From: Acidimicrobiia bacterium
GTDB taxonomy: Bacteria > Actinomycetota > Acidimicrobiia > Spongiisociales > UBA5794
Direction of reading: 5' to 3'
Assembly: GCA_030064765.1 (NCBI GenBank)
Contig: JASJEG010000029.1
Span: forward strand, 1-36,571
DNA: 36,571 nt
Shown here piece by piece: positions 34,792 through 36,571 of the stretch. The notes beneath the pieces are model-generated. The model was given only the letters and a program-made list of their open reading frames with translations, had not been told where the DNA came from and did no database searches. A program made the translations under genes and the position numbers. Numbering within the stretch: the stretch's first letter is position 1; each line of letters starts with the position of its first letter.

Positions 34792-36480
34792 GTGGTTACA
34801 GAGACAACAGCGGCTCCTGTCTACGAGCTGACCAAGTCGGACAAGCGGTTTATCGGGTGGCACATCCTCTTCGCAGTGGTAGCACTGACGATTGGCAGCC
34901 TCTTTGGGCCGCTGCAAGCCCTGCAGCATGCCGGGGTTGATTGGTATCCGAGCATCGATTTTCTCTTCATCGAGGTCAACGGTGTCAACTCCTACTACCA
35001 GGGCCTGACGCTGCACGGGGTGCTGAACGCTCTCATCTGGACAACGTTCTTCATAACCGGGTTCTCCACTCTTGCAGTGATTCGGGGCCTGAAGCGGCAG
35101 CTAGCGATTCCGCTACTCAATCGAGTCGGATTCTGGATGATGGTCGTTGGCCTCGTGGTTGCTGCCATCCCGTTGCTGGCCAATGACGCCAGTGTGCTCT
35201 ACACCTTCTACCCGCCGATGGAGGCCGACTCCTTGTTCTACATCGGCCTCGTACTGGTCGTGGTGGGTAGCTGGATCGAGGGTTGGGGCTTCTACGTAAC
35301 CCTGTACCGCTGGCGCAAGGAGAATCCCGACACCAGAACGCCGCTGATTACCTTGGCCGTCGTCATCAACATGGTGATGTGGCAAATCGCAACGTTGGGG
35401 ATCGCGGCCGAGGTTCTGGCCCTGATCCTGCCTTGGTCCTTCGGCTGGGTTAGCGGTATCGATCCCCAGCTATCGCGGACGTTCTTCTGGTTCACCGGCC
35501 ACCCGCTGGTGTACTTCTGGCTGCTCCCGGCCTACGCGTCGTGGTACGGCATGCTTCCCAAGCAGGCCGGCGGCAAGCTGTTCAGCGATTCGCTGGCGAG
35601 GTTGGCCTTCTGGCTGTTCCTGCTGCTGTCGGTGCCCCTCGGGTTCCACCACCAGTTTGTCGACCCTGGTGTCCCCGCCGGCTGGAAGTACATCCACTCG
35701 ATTCTGACCTTTGCGGTCGGCTTCCCGTCCTTGCTGACGCTGTTTACCGTCGTAGCCTCGCTCGAGTATGCGGCGCGGCGCCGCGGCGGCAAGGGCCTTT
35801 TCGGTTGGATCAGGAAGCTCCCGTGGGGCGATTCGTCGGTTACCGCGCAGTTGCTGGCGGGAATCCTGTTCCTATTTGGTGGAATCGGCGGTATCGCCAA
35901 TGCGTCCTACAGCCTCAACCTCGTGCTGCACAACACCACTTGGGTGCCCGGCCACTTCCATCTCACGGTCGCTTCGGCGGTCACCTTGTCGTTCTTCGGT
36001 ATCTCCTATTGGCTGGTGCCGCACATCACCGGCAAGCCGCTGTGGCGGCCCAAGCTGGCGTTGGCCAGCTCCTGGACGTACTTCGCCGGCATGCTGATCT
36101 TCTCGAACGCCATGCACACGGTGGGTCTGCTCGGGGCGCCGCGGCGGACTCCGCTCGGATTGGCCCCGTACGTGCCATCCGAATGGAACGGGCACCTGTT
36201 CCGGGTCGCTGTCGGCGGAGCGATCATGTGGGTCGGCTTGATGCTCTTCGTGGTAGTTGTTGCAGTTACCGCCTTCCAGCGGAGGCGGTTCGCTCCGGGC
36301 GAGTTTGTAGACGTTCCGGTCGCCGAGTCCGTCGAAGACCCGCAGAAGACCCCGGTGTGGCTGGACCGCTGGAAGCCGTGGCTGGTGGCTACCGTCGTGC
36401 TGATAATCCTCGCCTACGGTCCCCAACTGATCGACCAGATCTTCGGCATAGAATCGACCTCCCCGGGAGTGATCCCCTAG
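34792..36480 (+). CDS. cbaA: Cytochrome c oxidase subunit I, ba3-type
   Basis: GTG start with AGGAG upstream; multi-TM; LTLHGVLNALIWTTFF, WFTGHPLVYFWLLPAYASWY, HHQFVDP, HNTTWVPGHFHLTVASA heme/CuB histidine motifs. Confidence 0.95.
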   Translation: MVTETTAAPVYELTKSDKRFIGWHILFAVVALTIGSLFGPLQALQHAGVDWYPSIDFLFIEVNGVNSYYQGLTLHGVLNALIWTTFFITGFSTLAVIRGLKRQLAIPLLNRVGFWMMVVGLVVAAIPLLANDASVLYTFYPPMEADSLFYIGLVLVVVGSWIEGWGFYVTLYRWRKENPDTRTPLITLAVVINMVMWQIATLGIAAEVLALILPWSFGWVSGIDPQLSRTFFWFTGHPLVYFWLLPAYASWYGMLPKQAGGKLFSDSLARLAFWLFLLLSVPLGFHHQFVDPGVPAGWKYIHSILTFAVGFPSLLTLFTVVASLEYAARRRGGKGLFGWIRKLPWGDSSVTAQLLAGILFLFGGIGGIANASYSLNLVLHNTTWVPGHFHLTVASAVTLSFFGISYWLVPHITGKPLWRPKLALASSWTYFAGMLIFSNAMHTVGLLGAPRRTPLGLAPYVPSEWNGHLFRVAVGGAIMWVGLMLFVVVVAVTAFQRRRFAPGEFVDVPVAESVEDPQKTPVWLDRWKPWLVATVVLIILAYGPQLIDQIFGIESTSPGVIP

Positions 36481-36515
36481 GGGCCAGGATCTGAACAGCT
36501 AGCGAGAAAGCACCC

Positions 36516-36571
36516 GTGAGCGAACCGGGCGAGCCCCCGTCGTCGATCGACGGGCCGTCAGTCGACTGGCA
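36516..36571 (+). CDS. Start of possible next CDS (VSEPGEPPSSIDGPSVDW...), truncated by window edge
   Basis: GTG start, co-directional with the oxidase operon, open to the window edge; too short to identify. Confidence 0.35.
   Translation, partial: MSEPGEPPSSIDGPSVDW

Noticed and set aside
1-36571. Prophage, integrative element or transposon
   Set aside because: No integrase, transposase, terminal repeats, tRNA-adjacent junction or phage structural genes seen; gene content is metabolic and envelope-related.

Overview
The window reads as a gene-dense, high-GC chromosomal segment from an actinobacterium (Acidimicrobiia-like by gene style; this taxonomic guess is inference). I see about 31 supportable CDS. 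Most are core metabolism or cell envelope: CofC/FbiD-like enzyme, pyruvate kinase, VanW/PASTA protein, RocA-type P5C dehydrogenase, two tandem amidases, HD-GYP protein, glyoxylate shunt aceA/aceB with a divergent RamB-like regulator, uridine phosphorylase-like enzyme, PQQ-type sugar dehydrogenase, UMF1-like MFS permease and a ba3-type cytochrome oxidase. No CRISPR array, rRNA, tRNA, transposase or prophage was seen. The most interesting signal is non-coding. A cluster of GGGAC/GTCCC palindromes at about 33969-34031 closely resembles mycobacterial DosR (DevR) boxes. It lies between a DosS-like GAF/HisKA_3 histidine kinase, with two DosR-like regulators beside it, and a ba3 oxidase operon. The operon starts with a 49-aa membrane ORF that is absent from the ORF track. 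A second related palindrome sits between the kinase and the adjacent regulator. The second candidate system is a translationally coupled pair of dissimilar P-loop GTPases, divergent from a coiled-coil PD-(D/E)XK-like nuclease and close to a Cas4/AddB-type Fe-S nuclease. Functional statements come from remembered family motifs and have not been verified by any search.
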